From CALXOD01 sp964402715 (lineage in GTDB: Bacteria; Verrucomicrobiota; Lentisphaeria; Victivallales; Victivallaceae), in assembly GCA_964402715.1 (NCBI GenBank), contig CAYODJ010000005.1, forward strand, positions 1-64,000: a stretch of DNA of 64,000 nt, written 5' to 3'. This document shows, piece after piece, positions 31,785-40,574 of the stretch. The first letter of the stretch is position 1. The number at the start of each line of letters is the position of its first letter. The notes under the pieces are model-generated. The model worked only from the letters and a program-made list of their open reading frames with translations, had not been told where the DNA came from and made no database searches. The translations under genes were made by a program, and so were the position numbers.

Positions 31785-33320
31785 ATGTTGGCGGCAGGAG
31801 CAAGAGTGCATTTCGTGGGGGTCGGCGGCATCGGCATGAGCGCACTGGCGCAGATGTGCGCGGATCTCGGCATGAAGGTGAGCGGAACGGACAGGGGCAG
31901 CGGTCTGCCGGAAAACCGCCGCATTGTAGACAAGCTGGAACTTCAGGGCATACGGATTTACCCGCAGGACGGTTCCTACATCGCCGACGGCCGTCCGGAC
32001 GTGCTGATTTATTCAACCGCCATAGAGGAGGACAATCCGGATTTCAGGGCGGGAGAGGGCATCCCGAGGATGCATCGCTCCGAGTTGCTCGCGGAACTGA
32101 TGGCGTCCCGCTGCGGCAAGGTCTCCGTGGCGGTCACCGGCAGCTGCGGCAAAAGCACCGTCGCCGCCTATGTTGCGGAATCGCTCCTGAATCTCGGCGA
32201 GGATCCGGAATGTCTGAACGGCGCTTTGGTCAATCGATTTCGGCGCGGCCGATTCGCCGGCAACTATCGGAGCGGGGACGGCAGATATCTGGTGTTCGAG
32301 GCTGACGAGAGCGACAAGAGCCTGCTGCGTTACCGCCCCGACTACGCGCTGGTGCTGAACATCGGCACGGATCATTATTCCCGTGAGGAACTTGCGCGGG
32401 TGTTCGGGCGGTTCTTGAACAACGTCGGACGCGGAGCCGTTCTGGAGCGGGAAGTATATGAAGCCGTGAGAAGCTTCCTGCCCCCCGGCCTGCCGGTGAA
32501 GGTGTTTGAATCCGCGACGGGGGCTCCAGGCGAATACGCGCTGACACGGCATCAGGCCGTGCCGGTTCCGGGAAACGGTCGCGCGGATGAAACGGACGTC
32601 CGCTCGACTCCGTCCGGCGGCCGGTCCGACGCCGGGGGATCCGCCGGCGGCAGTCGGCGGAAGAGCGGTGTTGAGTGCGGACGGCGGACGGACGGAACAA
32701 TCCGCTGGTGCGCGGAGTTCGCCGGCGGAGGTGAGTTGATACTGCCGCAGCCGGGGAAGCACATGGCGGTCAATGCCTTGGCGGTGTTGGCAATGCTGGA
32801 GATGCTCGGGTTCCGACGTAACGATGTCTTGAAGGCTTTATCGAGTTTCGAAGGTGTGTGGCGGCGGTTCGAGTTTCATGGCGTTTCCGCATCCGGCGCG
32901 CTGGTTTACGATGACTACGCCCACAATCCGGAAAAAGTCGCGTCCGCATTGGAGACGGCGCAGACGGTGTCAGGCTACGGCGCCGTGCACGCCGTGTTCC
33001 AGCCGCACGGCTTCAGACCGCTTGGCTTCATGAGGGAGAAGTTGTTTCAGGAATTGGGCAGGGTTATGCGCCGACAGGATCGTTTCGTGATGCTGGAGCC
33101 ATTCTACGCAGGAGGGACCGCTGATTTCTCACCCACTTCCGCCGAGGTGATAGCCGATTACAGGAGGCGCGGGGGACAGGAGAATTATCTGCATTTTTCG
33201 GATAGAAACGCGCTGAAAAGCCATCTGCTTGCGCATGCCGGAAGCGGTGACGTGATTCTGGTCATGGGGGCAAGGGACAATTCTCTTTCAGATTACGCTT
33301 CGTCGCTGACGGCCAGTTAG
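31785..33320 (+). CDS. murC: UDP-N-acetylmuramate--L-alanine ligase
   Basis: Adds L-alanine to UDP-MurNAc, the first peptide step of murein synthesis. The 511-aa ligase has the N-terminal UMP-binding loop HFVGVGGIGMSALA, P-loop TGSCGKSTVA (about 118-127), EADESD (172-177), NIGTDHY (192-198) and the C-terminal YDDYAHNPEKV. GAGG lies 8 nt before ATG 31785. Residues about 262-305 are a Gly/Ser/Arg-rich low-complexity insertion in the central domain, not usual in MurC. The neighbours expected in larger dcw clusters (mraY, murD-G, ftsW, ftsQAZ) are absent here. A Mpl-type recycling ligase is the alternative, but the gene position argues for MurC. Confidence 0.94.
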   Translation: MLAAGARVHFVGVGGIGMSALAQMCADLGMKVSGTDRGSGLPENRRIVDKLELQGIRIYPQDGSYIADGRPDVLIYSTAIEEDNPDFRAGEGIPRMHRSELLAELMASRCGKVSVAVTGSCGKSTVAAYVAESLLNLGEDPECLNGALVNRFRRGRFAGNYRSGDGRYLVFEADESDKSLLRYRPDYALVLNIGTDHYSREELARVFGRFLNNVGRGAVLEREVYEAVRSFLPPGLPVKVFESATGAPGEYALTRHQAVPVPGNGRADETDVRSTPSGGRSDAGGSAGGSRRKSGVECGRRTDGTIRWCAEFAGGGELILPQPGKHMAVNALAVLAMLEMLGFRRNDVLKALSSFEGVWRRFEFHGVSASGALVYDDYAHNPEKVASALETAQTVSGYGAVHAVFQPHGFRPLGFMREKLFQELGRVMRRQDRFVMLEPFYAGGTADFSPTSAEVIADYRRRGGQENYLHFSDRNALKSHLLAHAGSGDVILVMGARDNSLSDYASSLTAS

Positions 33321-33368
33321 GTTCCGGCTCCGGCGCATTGCGCCCTGGCCGTGCCGCGGCTCGGCAAG

Positions 33369-33397
33369 TTGCACGGACGTCGAAAAGGCATTATATT
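33369..33397 (+). promoter_or_regulatory. Putative promoter of ribH-nusB-ftsY operon
   Basis: TTGCAC (33369-33374), 17-bp spacer, TATATT (33392-33397). The leader to ribH is only about 37 nt, too short for an FMN riboswitch. Confidence 0.65.
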
Positions 33398-33440
33398 ACC
33401 CGACACGGGTTATGATGGAAGAAAAGCAGGGGTTTCAGTC

Positions 33441-33920
33441 ATGAATCACCGTCTCGGTCAGGTGTGGGAAGGCAAGTTGAACGCCAACGGCATCAAGTTT
33501 GGCATAGTGTGCAGCAGATTCAACGAATTCTTCGTCGGCAAGCTGCTGGACGGCGCGGTGGATGCGATCGTCCGGCACGGGGGCGCGGCGGATGACGTTG
33601 TCGCGGCATGGGTGCCGGGATCCTATGAAATCCCGTTCGCGGTCAAAAAACTGCTGCAGACAAAAAAATTTGATGCGGTAATCGCGCTTGGCGTGGTGAT
33701 TCAGGGAGCCACCCCGCATGCCGGATACATCAACACCGAGGTAGCCAAGTGTCTGGCTCAACTTGGACTTGAGTCCGGCGTTCCGGTCACCTACGGCATG
33801 ATCACCGCCGACAACATTGAACAGGCGATCGAGCGGAGCGGCGCCAAGGCCGGCAACAAGGGCGCGGACGCGGCGCTGGCCGCCATTGAAATGGTGAATC
33901 TGACTCGGAACATCAATTGA
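33441..33920 (+). CDS. ribH: 6,7-dimethyl-8-ribityllumazine synthase
   Basis: Condenses 3,4-dihydroxybutanone phosphate with the ribitylamino-uracil, the penultimate riboflavin step; usually forms a 60-meric shell or pentamer. 159 aa from ATG 33441, with GCAGGGG about 8 nt upstream; the open frame from 33351 crosses the promoter and is rejected. The motifs IVCSRFNEFF, VPGSYEIPFAVKKL and GVVIQGATPHAGYI with the catalytic His are all present. nusB begins directly at the stop codon. Confidence 0.97.
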   Translation: MNHRLGQVWEGKLNANGIKFGIVCSRFNEFFVGKLLDGAVDAIVRHGGAADDVVAAWVPGSYEIPFAVKKLLQTKKFDAVIALGVVIQGATPHAGYINTEVAKCLAQLGLESGVPVTYGMITADNIEQAIERSGAKAGNKGADAALAAIEMVNLTRNIN

Positions 33921-34421
33921 ATGTCGAATGCTGAACAAGAGAATCCGGAAGAGAGACTGCATGTGAAGCGGCTCGGCCGGGAGATGGGAATGCAGTATCT
34001 TTTCCGGTGCGACATGACCTCAAGCACGCCCAGTATGGAGGATTGGCGGTTTTTTTTTGAAATGATCCGTGAAGAGCACGGATTGCGCGACAACCGGTAT
34101 GCGCGCAAAGGACGGGAATATGCGGAGCTGCTGTTCACCGGCGTGGCCGTGCACAGGGATGAGATCGACGCCATCATACGGGAGCGGTCCGAGAACTGGG
34201 ATTTCGACAGGCTTGCGATTGTGGACCGCAATATCATGCGCCTGGCGGTTTATGAGATGCTGTTCGTTCCTTCGGTTCCTCCCGTCGTCAGTATCAACGA
34301 GGCGGTCGAGATCGCGCGTGATTACAGCGGGGAAAAGGCGGGAAGTTTCATAAACGGCGTCCTGAACGGCATCAAGGACAGACTCAAGCGTCCCGACAGA
34401 GAGGTTGTTCAGCGCCCATGA
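33921..34421 (+). CDS. nusB: Transcription antitermination factor NusB
   Basis: All-helical RNA-binding protein that works with NusE/S10 in rRNA antitermination. 166 aa, beginning with an acidic tail and then REMGMQYLFRCDM. The C-terminal conserved part WDFDRLAIVDRNIMRLAVYEML...PVVSINEAVEIARDYSGEKAGSFINGVLNGI is diagnostic. It starts immediately after the ribH TGA and overlaps ftsY by 4 nt. The ribH-nusB pair is a widely conserved arrangement. Confidence 0.96.
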   Translation: MSNAEQENPEERLHVKRLGREMGMQYLFRCDMTSSTPSMEDWRFFFEMIREEHGLRDNRYARKGREYAELLFTGVAVHRDEIDAIIRERSENWDFDRLAIVDRNIMRLAVYEMLFVPSVPPVVSINEAVEIARDYSGEKAGSFINGVLNGIKDRLKRPDREVVQRP

Positions 34422-35347
34422 ATTCCGTTTTTTCGATTTTCAAGCGTGGACTGGAGAAGACCGCCACGCGGGTGGCGCGTTCCATATCCGGTGTCCTGAC
34501 CGGCGTGAAGGCGTGGGACGAAAACAGTTTCGAGGAGTTGGAAAACACGCTCATAAGCGCGGATTTCGGGGTGGCGGCCGCGCAGAGGATTGTGTCCGAT
34601 ATCCGTGAACGTTATGAGCGCGGCAGCATAGCAACTTCCGCCGACATCAATCATGTCGCGGCGGAGACGGTGCGGACAATACTCGGCCTGCATCAGAGGC
34701 CGATTGCTTTCGCGGCCGCCGGACAGCCGACGGCGATACTGCTCGTCGGTGTAAACGGCAGCGGTAAAACCACCACGATCGGAAAGCTTGCCGCGAGGTT
34801 TAAAAAGGATGGACGCAGGGTCATGCTGGCCGCCTGCGACACTTTCCGTGCCGCCGCCGCGGAACAGCTGCAGTTGTGGGGCAAGCTTGCGGATGCGCCG
34901 GTGATTTCGGCTCTGCACGGCGCGGATCCGGCCAGCGTGGCGTTCGACGCCATGCGGTCGGCGTTGGCCAGACGGATGGATGTGCTGCTGATTGACACAG
35001 CCGGGCGTCAACAGAATCAGAAGGGACTGATGGAGGAGCTGGCCAAAATCCGCCGTTCGATCGGCAAAGTCAGTCCCGGCGCTCCGCATGAGGTGTGGTT
35101 GACGGTTGACGCCAGCCTCGGCGGAAACGTGATCAATCAGGCGAGAGAATTTTCCCGATGCGCCGGCGTGAGCGGTTTGGTGCTGACAAAGCTTGACGGC
35201 ACGGGGAAAGGGGGCATGGTGGTGGCGTTGCACCAGGATTTCGAGCTCCCGACCTTTTTTGTCGGACTCGGGGAGAAGCCGGAGGATCTGCAGCCTTTCG
35301 ATCCTGATTTTTTTGCGGCGGCGCTGTTCGGGGAAAACGCCGGATGA
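34418..35347 (+). CDS. ftsY: Signal recognition particle receptor FtsY
   Basis: SRP receptor GTPase that delivers ribosome-nascent chains to the inner membrane. The 309-aa protein has the NG domain: helical N domain, G1 GVNGSGKTTT (about 109-118), DTFRAAAAEQL (G2), DTAGRQQNQ (G3), TKLDGTGKGG (G4) and a closing GLGEKPEDLQPFDP motif that distinguishes FtsY from Ffh. The acidic A domain of E. coli FtsY is absent; membrane contact would be through the N-terminal basic helix. ATGA overlap with nusB. Confidence 0.97.
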   Translation: MNSVFSIFKRGLEKTATRVARSISGVLTGVKAWDENSFEELENTLISADFGVAAAQRIVSDIRERYERGSIATSADINHVAAETVRTILGLHQRPIAFAAAGQPTAILLVGVNGSGKTTTIGKLAARFKKDGRRVMLAACDTFRAAAAEQLQLWGKLADAPVISALHGADPASVAFDAMRSALARRMDVLLIDTAGRQQNQKGLMEELAKIRRSIGKVSPGAPHEVWLTVDASLGGNVINQAREFSRCAGVSGLVLTKLDGTGKGGMVVALHQDFELPTFFVGLGEKPEDLQPFDPDFFAAALFGENAG

Positions 35348-35385
35348 CCGCCCGATACCGTGTATAGCTTCTGCGCGTGCTGTTT

Positions 35386-36438
35386 ATGAATGACTCCGAT
35401 TTCATGTTGCGGGCAGTGGAACTGGCCAGGAAAGCATGGGGAATGACCGCGCCCAACCCGCTGGTGGGGGCGGTTGTCGTGCGCCACGGAGAAGTTGTCG
35501 GCGAGGGTTTTCATGCCCGCGCCGGCGAACCTCACGCCGAGGTAAACGCCGTGCGCGACGCGCGGCGGAGAGTGAAGGATTTCACGGCGGCGACTCTGTA
35601 CGTCAATCTGGAGCCGTGTTCGACCAGCGGGAGGACGCCGCCCTGCGTGGATGCGATTATAGAAGCAGGCCTGAGGAGAGTGGTCATAGGAGCGCTGGAT
35701 CCCAATCCTCTTCACGCCGGGCGCGGTGTCATGATGCTGAGGGATGCCGGCGTCGAGGTGAAGACCGGGGTGGAACGCGCGGTCTGCGAAGAGTTGAATC
35801 TGCCGTTTTTCAAATGGGTGACGACCGGTGTCCCGCTGGTGATGCTGAAGATGGCGACGACGCTGGACGGCAAGATCGCGACTGCGTCTGGAGAATCGCG
35901 CTGGATTACCGGGGCGGAGGCGCGCGCCAGGGTGCAGTGTCTGCGGCGTCGTGCCGACGCGATTTTGGTCGGCGCCGGAACTGTTCGTGCAGACCGTCCG
36001 GAGCTGCGGGTCAGGGAGCCGTCGGACTGGCCGTGTCAGCCCCGGCGTTTCGTCGCCAGCACCTCCATGTCCGCGGAGGAGCTCCGCAGGTATTTCCCCG
36101 ACGGCGATTCGCCGGAAGTCGTCGCTCTGCGCGACGATGATGAGTGGAGCGGATTTCTTAGGTCGCTCGGCGGACAGGATGTGAATACGCTGCTGATAGA
36201 GGGCGGCGGGAAGCTGGCGGCGTCGGCTCTGCATGCCGGAGTGGTGGACTACGTGGAATTTCATATCGCTCCGATGATCCTCGGTGGCGAGCACGGCCGC
36301 TGCCCTGTGGCCGGCAGGGATCCGGCGGCGCTGAGCGATGCGCTGCGGCTTGAACGTGTCCGCGTCGCCCGTTACGGCGACGACGTGGCTATTTCCGGAT
36401 ATTGCGGCAGGTGGGGTGACTGGTGTTTACCGGGTTAG
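35386..36438 (+). CDS. ribD: Bifunctional riboflavin deaminase/reductase RibD
   Basis: Deaminates and then reduces the pyrimidine intermediate of riboflavin synthesis. The N-terminal cytidine-deaminase-like domain (about 1-145) has the zinc/catalytic HAEVNAV and PCSTSGRTPPC. The C-terminal DHFR-like reductase (about 148-350) has KMATTLDGKIAT, ADAILVGAGTVRADRPELRVR and LLIEGGGKLAASAL. ATG 35386 is preferred; a GTG three codons upstream (35377) is possible, and neither has a clear ribosome binding site. It overlaps ribE by 16 nt. Confidence 0.95.
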   Translation: MNDSDFMLRAVELARKAWGMTAPNPLVGAVVVRHGEVVGEGFHARAGEPHAEVNAVRDARRRVKDFTAATLYVNLEPCSTSGRTPPCVDAIIEAGLRRVVIGALDPNPLHAGRGVMMLRDAGVEVKTGVERAVCEELNLPFFKWVTTGVPLVMLKMATTLDGKIATASGESRWITGAEARARVQCLRRRADAILVGAGTVRADRPELRVREPSDWPCQPRRFVASTSMSAEELRRYFPDGDSPEVVALRDDDEWSGFLRSLGGQDVNTLLIEGGGKLAASALHAGVVDYVEFHIAPMILGGEHGRCPVAGRDPAALSDALRLERVRVARYGDDVAISGYCGRWGDWCLPG

Positions 36439-37094
36439 TGCATACAGTTGCGGAGTTGGTCGGCCGGAGCGTCGACGGCGGAGGCGGACGTGGGAAGTTG
36501 ACACTGCGTCTGAAGGATCCGTGGCGAGATCCTGTCCGCGGCGAAAGCGTCGCCGTCAACGGATGCTGCCTGTCGATGGAACGCTGCGAACACGGGAATG
36601 TGATGAGTTTCCACGTGCTGGAGGAGACGTTGCGCTGCACCAACCTCGGTGTGCTTCCTCCGGGAGCCGCGCTCAACGTGGAGAGAGCCTTGCGGCTGGG
36701 AGACCGGGTGGGCGGACATCTGGTGTCCGGACACATAGACTGCACGGGGAGGATACTTTCTCTTAATCGCAACGGCGGCGACTTCGAGTTGAGGGTGAGT
36801 TTTCCCCCGGAGCTGCGGCAGGAGATAGCTGTCAAGGGCTCCATAGCTGTCGACGGCGTGTCGTTGACAGTGGCGGCCGTCAATGATGCCGAGAACTGGT
36901 TTGCCGTGCGCCTGATTCCGCTGACGATCGACGGGACGGCTCTCACGGCGAGGAAGCCGGGCGAGATGCTCAATCTTGAGAGCGACATGCTTGGAAAGTA
37001 TGTGGCGAGACGGTTGCGTCTGAATGATGCCGGCCAGATGGAGGAGCGCCGGAAAGTTTCGATGGATGTTCTGCGTGAGGCGGGATTTCTGTGA
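36423..37094 (+). CDS. ribE: Riboflavin synthase alpha subunit
   Basis: Dismutates two lumazines to riboflavin, using the RibH product. It is a 223-aa double-barrel protein: the first barrel starts MFTGLV with the AVNGCCLSM motif, and the second has GGHLVSGHIDCTGRI followed by SIAVDGVSLTVAAV. The duplicated layout and length are typical. The GTG start is confirmed by the invariant MFTGLV. It overlaps ribD by 16 nt and the next gene by 4 nt, so translation is coupled. Confidence 0.96.
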   Translation: MFTGLVHTVAELVGRSVDGGGGRGKLTLRLKDPWRDPVRGESVAVNGCCLSMERCEHGNVMSFHVLEETLRCTNLGVLPPGAALNVERALRLGDRVGGHLVSGHIDCTGRILSLNRNGGDFELRVSFPPELRQEIAVKGSIAVDGVSLTVAAVNDAENWFAVRLIPLTIDGTALTARKPGEMLNLESDMLGKYVARRLRLNDAGQMEERRKVSMDVLREAGFL

Positions 37095-37891
37095 GAGGCG
37101 AGGTTCATTTCGGACTGGTTTTGCCTCGGCCGGACGCCGCCGCGGGATTGTCGTCGCGGGATTTGGAGCAGTTCCGGTGTCTGAAAGTCTCGTCCGACTG
37201 TCTTCTTGAGCAGGGGACGGCGGAGCGTCTGCGCCTGGTGTTTCCGGGATGCGGGATTTTGGCAGGGGATTTGGCGGATCGCTCCCTGTGCGAGCTGGCT
37301 CCGGAGGAGCGGATTAATCTTCGGCTCTGCTTCATCGGTCAGTTTCAGGAGCGTTGCCGGCGGATGAAGTCCGCAGGGGTTGGAGCAGGCAGCGCGTCTT
37401 TCGACCTGACGCGCGCCGCGTGGGATTCCGTTTATCGCGCACGGTTTCTGACGCTGCTGCGCTGCTGCTGCAGTATACTGCACGAGGAGAAGTTTCTTTT
37501 GTATCTGCCCTGGAGGGTGCCGTCGCCGCCGGGAGGGGTGTCCGCAGGCGCATGCGGTGAACTGCTGAGGGAGCTGCCGCTTGAGAATTTGAGAATATTG
37601 GCGCAGTGGCATCCGCACGAGCCGGCGTTTGCCGCGTTGCCGCACGACTTCATGAATCCGATCCGATTTGAGACCAGGGGAGTAGAGATCAGTTATGAGC
37701 CGTCCATCGGAAATCGGCTGACGTCCCGGTTGATCGGAGACTGTCTGAGGAGGATGATCCTGCCGGGCAGCGTGTTGCGGGTATATTTCAATGCTGCGGG
37801 TTTGACGGGGGAAAGCTGGGAGCGTGCCGTTGCCGATCTGGCGGAGCTTGTGCTCCGGATGCGGGAGGAATATAAGGAATTGGAAGAATGA
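37091..37891 (+). CDS. Uncharacterised protein between ribE and pdxJ
   Basis: 266 aa, GTG start overlapping the ribE stop (GTGA), stop overlapping pdxJ (ATGA). No family recognised, no signal peptide or transmembrane segment. Seen features: a mid-region helix with cysteines (LTLLRCCCSILHEEKFLLYLPW), a segment with HPHEPAFAALPHDF, and a C-terminal half with FETRGVEISYEPSIGNRLTSRLIGDC and LPGSVLRVYFNAAG. Its last 25 residues form an acidic helix (RMREEYKELEE). The double overlap implies that it is made in step with RibE and PdxJ. A role in flavin or PLP metabolism is only a guess from context. Confidence 0.7.
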   Translation: MRGEVHFGLVLPRPDAAAGLSSRDLEQFRCLKVSSDCLLEQGTAERLRLVFPGCGILAGDLADRSLCELAPEERINLRLCFIGQFQERCRRMKSAGVGAGSASFDLTRAAWDSVYRARFLTLLRCCCSILHEEKFLLYLPWRVPSPPGGVSAGACGELLRELPLENLRILAQWHPHEPAFAALPHDFMNPIRFETRGVEISYEPSIGNRLTSRLIGDCLRRMILPGSVLRVYFNAAGLTGESWERAVADLAELVLRMREEYKELEE

Positions 37892-38607
37892 TCAATCTCG
37901 GAGTTAATGTGGATCATGTGGCGACCATTCGTCAGGCGCGGCTGGCCGCCGAACCGGATCCTGTGGAGGCCGCGCTGATTTGCGAGAAGAACGGAGCTTT
38001 CTGCATCACCGCGCATCTGCGCGAGGATCGTCGCCACATGCAGGATCATGATCTGGCGGAACTGGCAAGGCGCGTTCATCTGCTCAACATGGAAATGGCT
38101 GTCACTGCGGAGATGCTGAAAATCGCAGAAAGGCTGCGTCCGCACAGCTGCTGTCTAGTTCCGGAAAAACGGCAGGAGCTGACGACGGAGGGGGGGCTGG
38201 ATGTCTCCGGGCAGGAGTCAAAAATCCGTCAGGCGGTAGAACAGCTGCGTTCCGCAGGCATTGTCGTGAGTTTGTTCATTGATCCGGAACCGGGTCAAAT
38301 CGAGGCGGCGCACTCGGTCGGCGCCGACAGCATAGAGCTGCATACCGGCCGCTACGCCAACGCCGTCGGCGAAGATCGGACGGCGGAACTGGATCGGCTG
38401 CGTCTGGCCGCAGTTCAGGCGGACAGACTTGGCATTCAGGTGAACGCTGGGCACGGCATCGATTACGCCAATGTTGCGGGGATTCTGGAGATTCCCCATC
38501 TGCGCGAATTGAACATCGGGCACAGCATCATAGCGCGTGCCGTCATGGTCGGGATCGGGCAGGCGGTTCGCGAGATGCGCAAGCTTATGGACGGGTACCG
38601 GTTCTGA
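37888..38607 (+). CDS. pdxJ: Pyridoxine 5'-phosphate synthase
   Basis: Closes the pyridoxine ring from 1-deoxyxylulose 5-phosphate and 3-amino-2-oxopropyl phosphate (DXP-dependent vitamin B6 route). It is a 239-aa TIM barrel: LGVNVDHVATIRQAR at the N-terminus, TAHLREDRRHMQD, NMEMAVTAEML, CLVPEKRQELTTEGGLD, IELHTGRYA and NAGHGIDYAN. All are diagnostic. It is the last gene of the ribH operon as read here and converges with lpxB, only 3 nt separating the stops. Confidence 0.97.
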   Translation: MINLGVNVDHVATIRQARLAAEPDPVEAALICEKNGAFCITAHLREDRRHMQDHDLAELARRVHLLNMEMAVTAEMLKIAERLRPHSCCLVPEKRQELTTEGGLDVSGQESKIRQAVEQLRSAGIVVSLFIDPEPGQIEAAHSVGADSIELHTGRYANAVGEDRTAELDRLRLAAVQADRLGIQVNAGHGIDYANVAGILEIPHLRELNIGHSIIARAVMVGIGQAVREMRKLMDGYRF

Positions 38608-38610
38608 CGG

Positions 38611-39777
38611 TTACGGTTTTCCGGCGGTGCCGAGGCAGGCCTCTGCCGCCTGGTGTATGGCGCTGCGGCTGCGCGGCGCAAGCAGCTGAGCGACATCCCG
38701 CATGCCCTGTTCCACCTCCGCCCTTCTGACGCCGCCCGGGAGTATGCGCTCAATCGCCGGAACCAGTCTGTCGGCTCGGACGCGCCACTGAAGAAACTCC
38801 TCGAAAATTTCGCGGTTGGCGATTATGTTCACCATGGTGAAGGATTTTCGGTAGAGCCGCACCGCCAGCGACGCCAGGACGAACGTAATCGGATGCAGAC
38901 GGTACACCACCACCAGCGGCAGACCGGCCAGGGCCGATTCCACGGTGACGGTGCCGCTTGCGGCTATGCCGGCCGCAGCCAGCTGCTGGTATCTGGCAGT
39001 TTCGCCGACGGCAAAGGTTATCACCGGCATATGAGGATGAACCGCCCTCTGCTTCATGTAAATCTGACGGCATAACGAGGCGATTTTCTCCCTCGGTGCG
39101 GACAGGACGAAACGCAGCTGGGGATGTTTCGCGGACAGTTCGCGCACGGTGTCCAGTATGGGCGGCATCAATCTGGTGACTTCCATGGTTCTGCTTCCGG
39201 GAAGAAGCAGAAAGCAGTTCGGGTCGCGCCGGACGGACGGATCGTGATTTTCCCTTTCCAGATCCAGCAGCGGGTGACCCACGAATTCAGCTTTCAGTTT
39301 CGTATGCGCGAAGATCTCCACCTCGAACGGGAAAATCACCAGCATTTTCGAACAGATTTTCGCCAGTATCGGCAGACGCCACTTTCCCCACACCCAGAGT
39401 TGCGGACAAACGTACCAGATTACCGGGATCCGGTGCATGTGCATGACGATTGCGAACAGCAGATTGAAGCCTGGATAGTCTATGAGAATCACGGCTTCCG
39501 GCCGCTCCTTTATCGCCTGCCGCGTCAGTTTCAGAAAAATCCTGATGAAGAGCAGGAGGTGTTTGAGAACCTCGATGAGTCCGACCACGCCAAGTTCCGT
39601 GGAATCGACACGGATGTCCAGTTCTGCCGCAATCATGGCCGGGCCTCCCATTCCGGAGATCCGGACGTCGTCCCCGTTCACGGAGCCGAGAGACTGCAGT
39701 TCTTTCGCCAGTCGCGCCCCGTACATGTCGCCGGATGCCTCTCCGGCTATAATCCAGAAGCGGCGGATGTTTTTCAT
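38611..39777 (-). CDS. lpxB: Lipid-A-disaccharide synthase
   Basis: Inverting GT19 glycosyltransferase that joins lipid X and UDP-2,3-diacylglucosamine, which implies a lipid A-containing outer membrane. 388 aa; N-terminal GEASGDMYGARLAKEL, SGMGGPAMIAA, VILIDYPGFNLLFA, then VIWYVCPQLWVWGKWR, FVGHPLLD and LLPGSRTMEV, and a C-terminal GTVTVESALAGLPLVVVYRL. It starts within the dapB stop (4-nt overlap). No other lpx gene is in the window. Confidence 0.97.
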   Translation of the reverse strand: MKNIRRFWIIAGEASGDMYGARLAKELQSLGSVNGDDVRISGMGGPAMIAAELDIRVDSTELGVVGLIEVLKHLLLFIRIFLKLTRQAIKERPEAVILIDYPGFNLLFAIVMHMHRIPVIWYVCPQLWVWGKWRLPILAKICSKMLVIFPFEVEIFAHTKLKAEFVGHPLLDLERENHDPSVRRDPNCFLLLPGSRTMEVTRLMPPILDTVRELSAKHPQLRFVLSAPREKIASLCRQIYMKQRAVHPHMPVITFAVGETARYQQLAAAGIAASGTVTVESALAGLPLVVVYRLHPITFVLASLAVRLYRKSFTMVNIIANREIFEEFLQWRVRADRLVPAIERILPGGVRRAEVEQGMRDVAQLLAPRSRSAIHQAAEACLGTAGKP

Positions 39778-40574
39778 CTCAGACCCAGCACGTCCTGCAT
39801 GTCGTATAGTCCCGGAGCCGCGTGCCTCAGAAAACGGATTGCACGCAGTGCGCCCTTGGCGAAGGTGTCCCTGCTTGATGCCTTGTGCGTCAGTTCAATT
39901 CTTTCCCCGCTGGTGGCAAACAGAACGGTGTGATCTCCGACGACGTCGCCGCCGCGCAGCGCATGCATGCCGATTTCGCGGCGAGTCCGCGCTCCGACGA
40001 CGCCGCTGCGGCCGTTGACGATGTCCTGTTCGAAACTGCGTCCGGCGGCCTCGCAGACGATCTCGGCCAGTCTGTTGGCGGTGCCCGAGGGGGCGTCCTT
40101 TTTCTGATTGTGGTGCATTTCAACGATCTCGATGTCGTAGTCGTCGCCCAGTATCTTCGTCGTGCGCTCGACCAGATTGAACAGAACGTTGACGCCGATG
40201 CTCATGTTTGGGGAAAAAACGATACGTCCGCCGTGCGAACAGAGATCCGCAAGCGTTTTTCTGTCCGCCGCGGACAACGTGGTGCTGCCGATGACGACGG
40301 CGCAGCGGTGCTCCACGGCCATCCGGGCGTGCTCCAGCACGTCGCCGGTGGAGAAATCGACGACTCCGTCGCAATTAGCAAGCGCGGATTCCAGCCGGCC
40401 GCTTACACGAACTCCCGTCACGCCGCAGCCGGCAAGTTCGCCTGCGTCCCTGCCGGAGAAAGGGGAGTCGGGAGCGTCGACCGCTCCGATCAGTCTGAGG
40501 TCTTCGGATTCCAGAATGTTGGCGACGAGACGGCGACCCATGCGGCCGGCGGCGCCGATGACGGTGATGTTCAC
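39774..40574 (-). CDS. dapB: 4-hydroxy-tetrahydrodipicolinate reductase
   Basis: NAD(P)H-dependent step of the lysine/diaminopimelate pathway. 266 aa: Rossmann loop GAAGRMGRRL (7-16), DFSTGD, SPNMSIGVNVLF, the catalytic EMHHNQKKDAPSGTA and GDHTVLFA. The start is GTG 40574, with AAGGAG 7 nt upstream. DAP from this route feeds murein and lysine. 140 nt separate it from the upstream solute-binding protein gene; a weak promoter could lie there. Confidence 0.96.
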   Translation of the reverse strand: MNITVIGAAGRMGRRLVANILESEDLRLIGAVDAPDSPFSGRDAGELAGCGVTGVRVSGRLESALANCDGVVDFSTGDVLEHARMAVEHRCAVVIGSTTLSAADRKTLADLCSHGGRIVFSPNMSIGVNVLFNLVERTTKILGDDYDIEIVEMHHNQKKDAPSGTANRLAEIVCEAAGRSFEQDIVNGRSGVVGARTRREIGMHALRGGDVVGDHTVLFATSGERIELTHKASSRDTFAKGALRAIRFLRHAAPGLYDMQDVLGLR

